DNA from: Alphaproteobacteria bacterium
GTDB lineage: Bacteria; Pseudomonadota; Alphaproteobacteria; Rickettsiales; Rickettsiaceae
Length of the DNA stretch: 32,697 nucleotides
Direction: 5' to 3'
Assembly: GCA_013298405.1 (NCBI GenBank)
Contig: JAAFHP010000007.1
Location: forward strand, 1-32,697
The first letter of the stretch is position 1. Each line of letters starts with the position of its first letter. Positions 9,951 through 18,500 of the stretch are shown one piece after another. The notes beneath the pieces were generated by a model, which was given only the letters and a program-made list of their open reading frames with translations, was not told where the DNA came from and searched no databases. The translations under genes were made by a program, and so were the position numbers.

Positions 9951-10044
9951 TACATTAGGGGTGCCTAAATATATAAAGGCTGAGAGTATTTGATATACAA
10001 CCCTTTGAACCTGAAATTGTTAATACAAGCGTAGGAAATATGTA
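9951..10044 (+). promoter_or_regulatory. TPP (THI-box) riboswitch
   Basis: Conserved blocks in order: AGGGGTGCC ... AGGCTGAGAGT ... ACCCTTTGAACCTGA ... AATACAAGCGTAGGAAA. Helices: P2 GCCT/AGGC, P3 GTAT/ATAC, P4/5 TTGT/ACAA, P1 TACAT (9951-9955)/ATGTA (10040-10044). Confidence 0.95.
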
Positions 10045-10309
10045 TACATATATCGAAGAAATTTTGGGGCTATTAGCTCTAGCTACATCTGTCATTGGAC
10101 TTCTACCACAAGTTTACAAAACTTATATCACTAAATCAGCGCAAGATATATCTATGCTAATGCTAATAAACTATTTTGTTTGCTCAGTTTCATGGATTGG
10201 ATATGGGCTATACCAAGGATCACTTTTTGTAATACTTAGTAATATTGCAGGATTCATCATTAGCGTAGTATTAATAGCTCAAAAGCGTTATTACGATGCA
10301 ACCGCATAG
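10040..10309 (+). CDS. SemiSWEET/PQ-loop family small transporter, candidate thiamine transporter
   Basis: 89 aa, three TM helices, 'LLPQVYKTYITKSAQDIS...WIGYGLYQGSLFVILSN' is the SemiSWEET PQ-loop pattern. Start codon sits directly at the end of the TPP riboswitch. Confidence 0.88.
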   Translation: MYTYIEEILGLLALATSVIGLLPQVYKTYITKSAQDISMLMLINYFVCSVSWIGYGLYQGSLFVILSNIAGFIISVVLIAQKRYYDATA

Positions 10310-10991
10310 CGTATTTTATGATCATATTAGCGTAGCTAATCAAAGTAAATTTCGGTCAATTATAGTACTCAACGGTCAAATACCTGATTACGCATTTTTT
10401 AAACCCCAAAACTTGCCTATTATAGCAGTCGATGGGGCTGCAAATAAACTTGTAGCTATGGGATTAAAACCAGATTTAGTTATAGGCGATCTAGATAGTA
10501 TTTGGCCGCATCTACTTAATCAATTAGATACAGTTCATATTCACGATCAAAATTACTGTGATTTTCATAAAACTATAAATCACCTTCAATTCATTAATTT
10601 ACTACCTTCAATAATTACTGGTATTGAAGGTGGGATGATCGATCATATACTACAGAATATCAATATTTTTGTAAGCACTAATAGTATATTTTATGCACCA
10701 CCGATAGTAGGATATACCTTGCGATCAGGTAATACCAAAAGATTTAATCTACCTATTAATACAAAAATTTCTTTATTAGGAATGCCTGCAACCGTTACTA
10801 CAAAAGGGCTCAAGTGGGAATTAAACAGACATGATTTAACTTTTCCTGGAACAAATTCTAGCTTTAATAGGAGCGCTAATGGCCAGGTGTCTATCGAGGT
10901 GCATGAAGGTTGTTGTCTTGTGATGATATATTTAACTGGAGAAAAAGACGCTGGATTTGACCGCGCGGTCTGCCCGGGGAGTTCTCTATAG
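10296..10991 (+). CDS. Thiamine pyrophosphokinase (thiamin diphosphokinase)
   Basis: 'IIAVDGAANKLVAMGLKPDLVIGDLDSI' and 'HDQNYCDFHKTINHL', then 'GIEGGMIDHILQNI', are the TPK catalytic motifs. Overlaps the SemiSWEET 3' end by 14 nt. Confidence 0.88.
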   Translation: MQPHSVFYDHISVANQSKFRSIIVLNGQIPDYAFFKPQNLPIIAVDGAANKLVAMGLKPDLVIGDLDSIWPHLLNQLDTVHIHDQNYCDFHKTINHLQFINLLPSIITGIEGGMIDHILQNINIFVSTNSIFYAPPIVGYTLRSGNTKRFNLPINTKISLLGMPATVTTKGLKWELNRHDLTFPGTNSSFNRSANGQVSIEVHEGCCLVMIYLTGEKDAGFDRAVCPGSSL

Positions 10992-11138
10992 TCATCCCAA
11001 GGGCTCTTTAAGTCTCCTGGGTGTAACAATAGTCACTCGTAGCGAGGGGGCATCCTGAGCGTAGAAATAGTCATCCAGGATGACGACTTCTGGTTTTCAG
11101 GATTGAATTCTTTCCTTAATAAGCATAGTTGATGACTA
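10959..11138. repeat. GC-richer palindromic/MITE-like repeat cluster overlapping the TPK 3' end
   Basis: Perfect palindrome GACCGCGCGGTC (10959-10970). Unit 11068-11138 is bounded by TAGTCATC...GATGACTA and shares 'GGATGACGACT..TGG...TTGAATTCTTTCCTTAATAA..AT.AGTTGATGACTA' with 15527-15586. Confidence 0.75.
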
Positions 11139-11148
11139 TTGGTCGGTT

Positions 11149-12255
11149 TTAAGGTAGCCTTAAATATGTACCAACAACAGTACCATTATCAAAATTATTA
11201 TTGATCTTATCTACACAATCGTTAATCATAGCCGGAGCCATAGCCATACCAATGTTTGATAATGTTAGGTTTGCAGTATCTAGCACTTGTTGAACTGTCA
11301 TATTGTAACATGTACTAGTATTATCATTGACAATTAGATCTTTTAATAAAATCGGACTTGCACCAAAACTTGGATCAAACTGATCAAATCTTACATTAAG
11401 AGTAAGGGTCACTACTTGACCAGCTAACACTCCGGCATTAGTAGTTGTCGGATTTGTTGCATCAACTAATAACACTCCAGGAGTACCACCCTGTGGTAAG
11501 AAATTTCTTATATCAGCTGGTGAAGTAAACTTTATCTTATAACCTGTTACCGTTGGTGGTACCCCGCCTACCATTAGGTAATTTGGACTTGGAAAAGCCG
11601 AAGCAAACTTACTATCTAAGTAACACCCAGAGTTATTGCCATGACAATTGGCTCCCCATGCTCCTTGAGTTTGAGTTCTAAAATCCCCTGGTTTTATTAC
11701 TGAAGGAGGAGGTGGTGGTGGAGTGCAAGGTTGAATAGTATATACGAAATACATTGCCCAATTCTTACCTGGGAATCCTTGACCTTTACCCCAAGCAGTT
11801 TCAGTTTGTGTAGTGGTTCCACTAGTAATATTTACCACCGCATGAGCTGCTATATATAAAGTAGTTGTCCCAACAGGATAACCAGGGTCACCTGGCTTAA
11901 TTATAAATTGTACATTGCTCACTGGAGGGTTGTACGTACCACCATACGGAAACTGTCCATTCTTAGGATTACCAGTCGGTGTTTGAGGAATGCCGGCAAG
12001 CGATGTTGCAACGGCAAGATGTGTTTCAGAAATAGTAACACCTGGTATCGTTTTATACGTTACATATATGTAACCATTTGAATTATTCTGAACAGTTACA
12101 GTCCCAACACCATTTGTCTGGCCAGCTAGTAGTTGAACTGTCATAGGCTGCCCACAAAACTGAACTGGAGGCTGCACTACAAGTGCACTTGCACTAGATG
12201 CAAATAACAGCATCATCAAGCATCTTAATATATTACCAAATAATTTCATCGACAT
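11149..12255 (-). CDS. Predicted secreted protein of unknown function
   Basis: 368 aa with N-terminal signal peptide (MKLFGNILRCLMMLLFASSASA) and a Pro-rich linker PPPPPPS; rich in T/N/G with few Cys. Confidence 0.75.
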   Translation of the reverse strand: MSMKLFGNILRCLMMLLFASSASALVVQPPVQFCGQPMTVQLLAGQTNGVGTVTVQNNSNGYIYVTYKTIPGVTISETHLAVATSLAGIPQTPTGNPKNGQFPYGGTYNPPVSNVQFIIKPGDPGYPVGTTTLYIAAHAVVNITSGTTTQTETAWGKGQGFPGKNWAMYFVYTIQPCTPPPPPPSVIKPGDFRTQTQGAWGANCHGNNSGCYLDSKFASAFPSPNYLMVGGVPPTVTGYKIKFTSPADIRNFLPQGGTPGVLLVDATNPTTTNAGVLAGQVVTLTLNVRFDQFDPSFGASPILLKDLIVNDNTSTCYNMTVQQVLDTANLTLSNIGMAMAPAMINDCVDKINNNFDNGTVVGTYLRLP

Positions 12256-12495
12256 TTCCCTTTAAATGTACACTTAAACTTAAGCGCAATTTGAATTGTT
12301 CCATAATGTAACATAGTTTGCAACTATTAATTGCAAGTTGGGTGATGCAGAAACTCTGTATGAATAGTGTGGGGTATTAATGCATTATTCTTCTTTAATA
12401 GCATTTGGCTAAACATTTATTTAAATGTATATTTTGAATTAATATTGCTAATGCTTATTATTGCTATAAATTAATCGTTTTCAAGAGCCTAATTT

Positions 12496-13257
12496 ATGGA
12501 AATTATTACAAAATTATTCCTAAGTTTCAGTCATGAAACTGTGATTTTACCACTGATAATTGTTGGATATATATGGCTTAATCAGAATATATTTTTTCAG
12601 GCAATTTGCCTCCTACTTTCTTCAATGCTATTAAATGCTGCACTCAAAATCACATTTAAAACTCCACTTAATCCTGAACTTGGAAAAATTGGTTTTGCCT
12701 TCCCAAGTGGTCATATGCAATCTACTACAGTTTTTTATGGCTGGCTTTATAGCAATTTTAAGAACTTTAAATTTCGAGTTTTTATAATTTTTGTTCTTTT
12801 AGGAGTTGGGTATTCACTAGTATATAATGGATTCCATAATTACCTTGATGTATTTGGTGCAGTATTTTTTGGAATATTATTAATACTGAGCGCGCACTTG
12901 ATAATAAATAAATATCCTAATATTTATGATTTAATTTGTATTATCTTTGCTTCGCTTTTGATGCTTTACATTTATTTGGTGAATATACTTACAAATTATA
13001 ATTGGATGGTCTATCTTGCGCTAATTGGCATTATGTTTTCTCATAGAGTATTTATAAGAACTTTTGATGCAGCTTTAACAAAAAGATTCAAGCTATTGAA
13101 CACTATAATTGCCATACTTTTCGTAGGCTGTATTAAACTGGTATTTGGATTAATTGATCAGGACAACATAATATACATACTGCAATGGTTGCTAGTGGGA
13201 CTAAGCCTCCCGTTCTCAAGATTTATTTGTAATCAAATGATAAATTACAGTAATTAA
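12496..13257 (+). CDS. PAP2-superfamily-like integral membrane protein
   Basis: 'AFPSGHMQST' (PAP2 C2 motif) and 'SLVYNGFHNYLDVFGAVFFG' (C3-like) in a multi-TM background. Confidence 0.78.
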   Translation: MEIITKLFLSFSHETVILPLIIVGYIWLNQNIFFQAICLLLSSMLLNAALKITFKTPLNPELGKIGFAFPSGHMQSTTVFYGWLYSNFKNFKFRVFIIFVLLGVGYSLVYNGFHNYLDVFGAVFFGILLILSAHLIINKYPNIYDLICIIFASLLMLYIYLVNILTNYNWMVYLALIGIMFSHRVFIRTFDAALTKRFKLLNTIIAILFVGCIKLVFGLIDQDNIIYILQWLLVGLSLPFSRFICNQMINYSN

Positions 13258-13269
13258 GTAACTTTTGCC

Positions 13270-13608
13270 TTAATGCAATTTCTGTCCGTTCGGTACTTCA
13301 TGATCTGGAGTAATTAAAATGATTGCCCCTTGTGCATCGGCAAAACCTACTAGCAAGAATTCAGACATAAAGCCTGCTATATTTTTTTTGCCTAAATTAA
13401 CGCAACCTACTATACGTTTTCCTTGTAAACTGCTTGGTGTATAATGCACTGTGACTTGAGCGCTGGTTTGAAGCACTCCTATTTGCTCACCAAAATCTGC
13501 CCAAATTTTATATGCGGGCTTTCGCGCTTTTGGAAATTCTTCAACCTTAATAATAGTTCCTGACCTTAGTTCAATTTTTTCAAAATCTTCGTAATTTATA
13601 ATATTCAT
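13270..13608 (-). CDS. csaA: CsaA-like tRNA-binding-domain protein
   Basis: 'FEKIELRSGTIIKVEEFPKARKPAYKIWADFG...GVLQTSAQVT...LQGKRIVGCVNLGKKNIAGFMSEFLLVGF' is the CsaA pattern. ATG at 13608 preferred over the ORF-track start at 13635. Confidence 0.9.
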   Translation of the reverse strand: MNIINYEDFEKIELRSGTIIKVEEFPKARKPAYKIWADFGEQIGVLQTSAQVTVHYTPSSLQGKRIVGCVNLGKKNIAGFMSEFLLVGFADAQGAIILITPDHEVPNGQKLH

Positions 13609-13761
13609 AATCATTATAGCACACTTAAATAACACTCACCTTATATACACATATTCTTTTATATAGCTGCTGTCTATTCTAAATTCCAAGCGTATTAAAC
13701 TAATTTGTAGTTAAATTGACGAAATTATCCTTGACTATTTTAAGGACTAGGAATAGGATTC

Positions 13762-15339
13762 TTGGCCAAATTACAAGCTAAAACTATGACGTCTAAATCT
13801 GAAATTACCCTAGAAATGTGGATATTGCTGTGTGCAGTTGGGATACTGATATTCTTAATGAATGTTGATTACACTGCTGTGAGTCTTACATTATTACCTA
13901 TTTCCAAGGAAATTGGCGAAGATCTTAACAACTTACAATGGATGCTCAGTGGATATACCCTTGTATGGGCATCGTTTGTTATTCCTGCCGGAAGATTTGC
14001 TGATATATACGGCAAAAAAACTGCTCTTTTACTTGGTTTGATTCTTTTTGCCTTAAGTTCTGCCATGATCAGTATATCATCTGAAATAGAGTATTTAATT
14101 GCTGGAAGAATTGCTCAAGGTGTAGGGGCCGCTATATTTACGGCGCCATGTTGGGCAGTGATATTTTCAAGCGCGCCACCAGAAAAACAAGGCTTTGTTA
14201 TGGGGATTGTTTTAACTTTTTCAGGAATTGGCCTGTCAACCGGACCAACTCTTGGTGGATTCCTGATCCAGAACTTTAGTTGGCGCTGGATTTTTTATGC
14301 CAATATACCAATTAGTATATTTGTCGGACTCGTATTCCTTTGGGTTGTCAAACCCGAACCAAAAAGGACTGATACAGCGAAAATAGATATTTTAGGCACA
14401 ATTTTACTATCATCTGGGTTATGTCTGAGCGTATACGCCTTAAATCAAATAGAAGTGTGGGGTGCAGGAATTAAACTCTTTGGCACGCTTGCGATAGGAA
14501 TCATTATAGTTGGTGTATTCTTTGTTTATGATAGTAGTAGAAAAGAAAAGATGATTCCTAACTCTCTACTAAAAAACAAAGCCTTTATGTCTTGTTCTGT
14601 GGCGTGTTTTTTTATTGCCATGACTTTCTCTCTTATTTTGGTTCTTGTTGGAATATACTTGCAGAAAATTATGTCCTACTCAAGCTATCACGCTGGTTTA
14701 ATATTCTTTGCTATGACTATATCTATGGGTTTTCTTTCACCATTTGGCGGTCAAATAGTCGACAAACTTGGTGTAAGGATTCCTCTAGTGGCTGCTACAT
14801 TGATGATTGCAATTGGCACTGGCCTTATGTCACTCTTAAATACCGAGTCATCAGTTTATATGATTTGCTTGGCCTTGTTCTTTGCAGGAACTGGGATAGG
14901 AATATTTTTTACCGCAGGAAATATCGCCATGATGAGATCTGTGCCTGCGCAGGACTTAAACATAGCTTCTGGCGTATATACCACCTGGATGATGATGGGT
15001 AATACTATCAGCATTATACTATACTCTAGTTTACTCGTCCTTTTTGCCCGGCTTAGGCTCATTGCGTCATTTTCTACAAATAGCGAGATAACTGACGACA
15101 CAAAGAATATTATTCTTTCTAATTTAGGAAAATTAGGAGAACCTTTATCCTCAATTCCAGGGATTACAGATAAACTAATTCAGGAAATTACTCTTGCTCT
15201 TGCCGAGAGCTTTTCTTTAAACATGTTAATAGGCACGATTTCAGTGATCGGTGTATATTTTATAATCCGTAATAGCGTTAAATCCCTAGATAAAAAGGAC
15301 GATCCAAAGGATCAATCAGCGTACCACATTAGCCTTTAA
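13762..15339 (+). CDS. MFS transporter, DHA2 (14-TM, EmrB/QacA-like) family
   Basis: 'VDYTAVSLTLLPISKEIGEDLNNLQWMLSGYTLVWASFVIPAGRFADIYGKK' is a DHA2 signature. Start is TTG at 13762 or ATG at 13786. Confidence 0.9.
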   Translation: MAKLQAKTMTSKSEITLEMWILLCAVGILIFLMNVDYTAVSLTLLPISKEIGEDLNNLQWMLSGYTLVWASFVIPAGRFADIYGKKTALLLGLILFALSSAMISISSEIEYLIAGRIAQGVGAAIFTAPCWAVIFSSAPPEKQGFVMGIVLTFSGIGLSTGPTLGGFLIQNFSWRWIFYANIPISIFVGLVFLWVVKPEPKRTDTAKIDILGTILLSSGLCLSVYALNQIEVWGAGIKLFGTLAIGIIIVGVFFVYDSSRKEKMIPNSLLKNKAFMSCSVACFFIAMTFSLILVLVGIYLQKIMSYSSYHAGLIFFAMTISMGFLSPFGGQIVDKLGVRIPLVAATLMIAIGTGLMSLLNTESSVYMICLALFFAGTGIGIFFTAGNIAMMRSVPAQDLNIASGVYTTWMMMGNTISIILYSSLLVLFARLRLIASFSTNSEITDDTKNIILSNLGKLGEPLSSIPGITDKLIQEITLALAESFSLNMLIGTISVIGVYFIIRNSVKSLDKKDDPKDQSAYHISL

Positions 15340-15374
15340 TCGATACTAGATGAACTCAACTACTTCCTCATGAG

Positions 15375-15586
15375 ATGCTGAATCAAGTTCAGCATGACTT
15401 AGGGGGGGGTGCAACATGACTTCCTCGTCGTCATCCCACACCATAAAGTCATCCAAACCCTCCCATAAAGTCATCCCAAACTTGATTTGGGATCCACAAA
15501 TAAGTAATGGATCTTGGTCAAGCCCAGGATGACGACTGTTGGCTCCAGGTTGAATTCTTTCCTTAATAAATATTAGTTGATGACTA
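15375..15586. repeat. Cluster of palindromic/MITE-like intergenic repeats
   Basis: Stem ATGCTGAA/TTCAGCAT (15375-15395); several TCATCC starts; 25-mer 15471-15495 identical to 9772-9796; 3' segment shared with 11078-11138; ends AGTCATC...GATGACTA. Confidence 0.8.
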
Positions 15587-15603
15587 GGTAAGAAGTTATT
15601 CTG

Positions 15604-16017
15604 TCATAATGCCATACTCAAATAATGAAAACTAGAGTTATTAGCAAAACCATCTCGTTTAAAATCTTCTTTAAAGCCCATCTTTTTATACATATCTGGT
15701 GCTTGAAAACTAAGTGTTTCTACATAAACAAAACTACAACCCTGATTTTTTCCATACTCTAGCATTTTATTCATTAATTTTTTAGCTATTCCCTGCTTCC
15801 TAAACTCCTTGGCTACAGCTAAATATTTTATATGAAGCTGCTCCCAAAAGACTTGTGCAACTATTGCACCTACTAGCTTATCCTCATCGCGCATTACAAA
15901 AGATATCGGCTCAGTTGCCAATCCATTCATACCAGTTGCTTCAATTGCATGCTGAGCAAACATGTTGTACAGCTTGTCTTTTAGTTCGGTGTTTAGTGTT
16001 GTTTGAACTATTTCCAT
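15604..16017 (-). CDS. GNAT family N-acetyltransferase
   Basis: 'IKYLAVAKEFRKQGIAKKLMNKMLEYGKNQGC' motif A, then 'APDMYKKMGFKE'. Confidence 0.88.
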   Translation of the reverse strand: MEIVQTTLNTELKDKLYNMFAQHAIEATGMNGLATEPISFVMRDEDKLVGAIVAQVFWEQLHIKYLAVAKEFRKQGIAKKLMNKMLEYGKNQGCSFVYVETLSFQAPDMYKKMGFKEDFKRDGFANNSSFHYLSMAL

Positions 16018-16024
16018 AATAATT

Positions 16025-16768
16025 TTATAAAATAAATTCTATTAATAAAGGACAGTGGTCAGAAATTATGTCTGATAAAACTGAAAACTCTAATACCTTA
16101 AATTTTTGTGAGCAAAAAATATAATCAGCATATTTTTCTTTACCCGAGTATAATTTTGTTCTAGTTGATAAGATATTGTTATTCGCCACTAAATCAATCA
16201 GGCCATCTTGAATGATTTTTAAACTCTTTGTATCAGGAGCTAAATTAAAATCACCACATAAAATCAATGGCTTATCAATTTTGTTAATAAAGTCTTTAAT
16301 TTTGTTAGACTGAATAATTCTCTCTGGTGAATCGGTTTTACCTTGCCCATTCCACAAGCCATGAATATTTAGTACCACAAACTCAGTATTTTGATACTTT
16401 AAATCATAATACTGCATCAGTCTAGAATGCGTCGGTCCTTTGCCAATATAATCTGGATTGTCATGAATTAGCACCTTGTCATGCTCTTTAACGATAACAC
16501 CTTTTTTGATAAAAGTAGCAAGGCCGTAGACTTCATCTACTATAGGGCTAAAATAACCATGATGATTCTTCAAAATACCTTGAATTTTGGAGTAAATGTT
16601 TAGACTCAAAAACCTGTCTTCTGTGGATATTTTGGCATTTGCATCTTTATATACCTCTTGCAAACAAAAAATATCAACTTCTTTGTAATTCTCAATGAAA
16701 TCAAGTAGCGCGGCTTCCACATGACCACCCCAAATATTTAGTGTCATTAACTTCAAGTTAGCTTGCAT
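16025..16768 (-). CDS. Endonuclease/exonuclease/phosphatase (EEP) family protein
   Basis: 'LMTLNIWGG', 'DIFCLQEVY', 'LILCGDFNLAPDT', 'LSDIISDHCPLLIEF' are the EEP catalytic motifs. Confidence 0.9.
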   Translation of the reverse strand: MQANLKLMTLNIWGGHVEAALLDFIENYKEVDIFCLQEVYKDANAKISTEDRFLSLNIYSKIQGILKNHHGYFSPIVDEVYGLATFIKKGVIVKEHDKVLIHDNPDYIGKGPTHSRLMQYYDLKYQNTEFVVLNIHGLWNGQGKTDSPERIIQSNKIKDFINKIDKPLILCGDFNLAPDTKSLKIIQDGLIDLVANNNILSTRTKLYSGKEKYADYIFCSQKFKVLEFSVLSDIISDHCPLLIEFIL

Positions 16769-16846
16769 GATTTTATTCTTGATAATAAGATTTAATAAAT
16801 ATGGTCATATCTATGCCTAAAATATACTTAAATAGATGTTATAAAC

Positions 16847-17293
16847 ATGAAAGAATATCTTTGGAAATTAAAAAATGCAATATTGTCTTTAATGACAAGG
16901 CAAACAATAGGCGTCAGATGCATGATAATCAAAGATAATGAAGTTTTCTTAATAAAACATAGTTATATGCCCATGTGGTATCATGTTGGCGGGGCAATAG
17001 ATGCAAAAGAATCGCCAATTACAGCCATTAAAAGAGAATTAATGGAAGAAGCTGGAATAAGTTGTTTAGCCGGTCCAGAATTATATGGAGTTTATTTGAA
17101 TAATTTTCAAAATAGAGATGATTTTGTTATATTTTACACTGCAAGCAGCATTACTCAAAAAGAAGTTAAGTGCCATGAAATCTTGGACTTTGGTTGGTTT
17201 AATCTAGAAAACTTACCGACAGATATTTCCCCCGCAACAAAGCGAAGGATTGAAGAGTATTTAGGTAATAGAGCCAAATCTGATATGTGGTAA
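16847..17293 (+). CDS. NUDIX hydrolase
   Basis: Nudix box 'GGAIDAKESPITAIKRELMEEAGI'. Confidence 0.92.
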   Translation: MKEYLWKLKNAILSLMTRQTIGVRCMIIKDNEVFLIKHSYMPMWYHVGGAIDAKESPITAIKRELMEEAGISCLAGPELYGVYLNNFQNRDDFVIFYTASSITQKEVKCHEILDFGWFNLENLPTDISPATKRRIEEYLGNRAKSDMW

Positions 17294-17300
17294 ATCAAAT

Positions 17301-17765
17301 ATGCAAAACCAGGAAATTATCATTACAGAATGTAAACTAACAGATATTGATAGTATTTTACCGCTAATGGAACAATTGGGCTATCCATCTGAAATAGACC
17401 AATTAAAGGAGCGATTTAATAATTTTATCCATATTCCTGGTTATGGGATTGCAATAGCTATTAGTAATGATAATGTCATTGGCCTAATTGCCTGGTCAAA
17501 ATCTAATCTTTTTGTAAAAGATGGCTCAAGAATACATATTGAAGCCCTAGTTGTTGATAAAGAACACAGGAGAATTGGTGTTGGCCAGGACTTAATAAAA
17601 TCCCTAGAAAAACACATAAAAAGAGATAAAAATATTTGCCATATAGACCTCACCTCTGGAGAAAGAAGAGCAGCTGATGGAAGTCATGATTTCTATAGTA
17701 AGTTGGGATATAAGAACGATGGTTACATGTCTAAAGTTTACTTTCGAAAAGAGCTTGAATTTTAG
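17301..17765 (+). CDS. GNAT family N-acetyltransferase
   Basis: 'IHIEALVVDKEHRRIGVGQDLIKSLEKHIKR' and 'HDFYSKLGYKNDGYMSKVYFRKEL'. Confidence 0.9.
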   Translation: MQNQEIIITECKLTDIDSILPLMEQLGYPSEIDQLKERFNNFIHIPGYGIAIAISNDNVIGLIAWSKSNLFVKDGSRIHIEALVVDKEHRRIGVGQDLIKSLEKHIKRDKNICHIDLTSGERRAADGSHDFYSKLGYKNDGYMSKVYFRKELEF

Positions 17766-17847
17766 GTGATCCTGAATGCTAATAACCTCAAAAGTACTTA
17801 TGAGAGATCGCATCAAGTGCTGAGATTGTAAGCATGAATACGGATTA

Positions 17848-17979
17848 CTAAGTTATAATTGTCAACCTTTTACATAAAGGGTGCTTATTTTGATGCCACT
17901 TATTATGAGTATTTCTATTTGGTATTATTGTTCTATCAAAGTCTAGCACTACTAATTCATATTTTTGCGTCTTTGACAT
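17848..17979 (-). pseudogene. Short ORF resembling the N-terminus of a HAD-type phosphatase (remnant)
   Basis: My own translation: MSKTQKYELVVLDFDRTIIPNRNTHNKWHQNKHPLCKRLTIIT*. It contains the HAD motif I-like DFDRT. AGGAG lies 6 nt upstream of ATG. Not in the supplied ORF track. Confidence 0.45.
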
Positions 17980-18012
17980 AAGCAACTCCTATAAAATTTT
18001 TTGGCCGCACCC

Positions 18013-18165
18013 TTAAGGATAACGCGAATGAATGAAAGTTGTAAAAGCGCTAATTATAGATATTTGAAATCCTGCTTGTGCTCTATTTTCTCTTACTTCA
18101 GGAAAATAATGCAACCCTAAGGTATTATAGGTTTGATTTGTTAATAGTAATTCAATTACACTCAT
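18013..18165 (-). pseudogene. Second short remnant ORF, possibly an internal fragment of the same HAD-like gene family
   Basis: My own translation: MSVIELLLTNQTYNTLGLHYFPEVRENRAQAGFQISIISAFTTFIHSRYP*. 'FQISIISAFTTF' could be HAD motif II. Confidence 0.3.
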
Positions 18166-18202
18166 AAATTGAATTAGATTATTTTATTATGGAGAGTGGC
18201 TT

Positions 18203-18490
18203 ATGACAGGGCAGCTAGCGACAGATCCTTTGTTCGTGGGGTTGACAAGACCATCGATGATATTTGGAGTGAGTATTCAATATGCGATGTTAAACATGAT
18301 GATTTCTGTGACTATGTTTATCCAAAAATCTAGTGTTTATATTATATTTATTGCAGCTGTGGTTCATTTAATTGGGTATCTGTTATGTTTTAAGGAGCCT
18401 AGATTTATGGAGTTGTACTTGAATTACGCTGGTAAATGTAATCAGTGTCCTAATAAATCTTACTACGGCGCAAATTCATATAGTGTTTGA
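18203..18490 (+). CDS. rvhB3: T4SS protein VirB3 (RvhB3)
   Basis: 95 aa: 'DPLFVGLTRPSMIFGVSIQYAMLNMMISVTMF', VirB3 pattern, immediately upstream of virB4. Confidence 0.93.
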   Translation: MTGQLATDPLFVGLTRPSMIFGVSIQYAMLNMMISVTMFIQKSSVYIIFIAAVVHLIGYLLCFKEPRFMELYLNYAGKCNQCPNKSYYGANSYSV

Positions 18491-18500
18491 GATATAACGA

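Noticed and set aside
15402-15409. G8 homopolymer as a phase-variable promoter element
   Set aside because: It lies inside the intergenic repeat cluster between convergent genes, with no promoter context visible.
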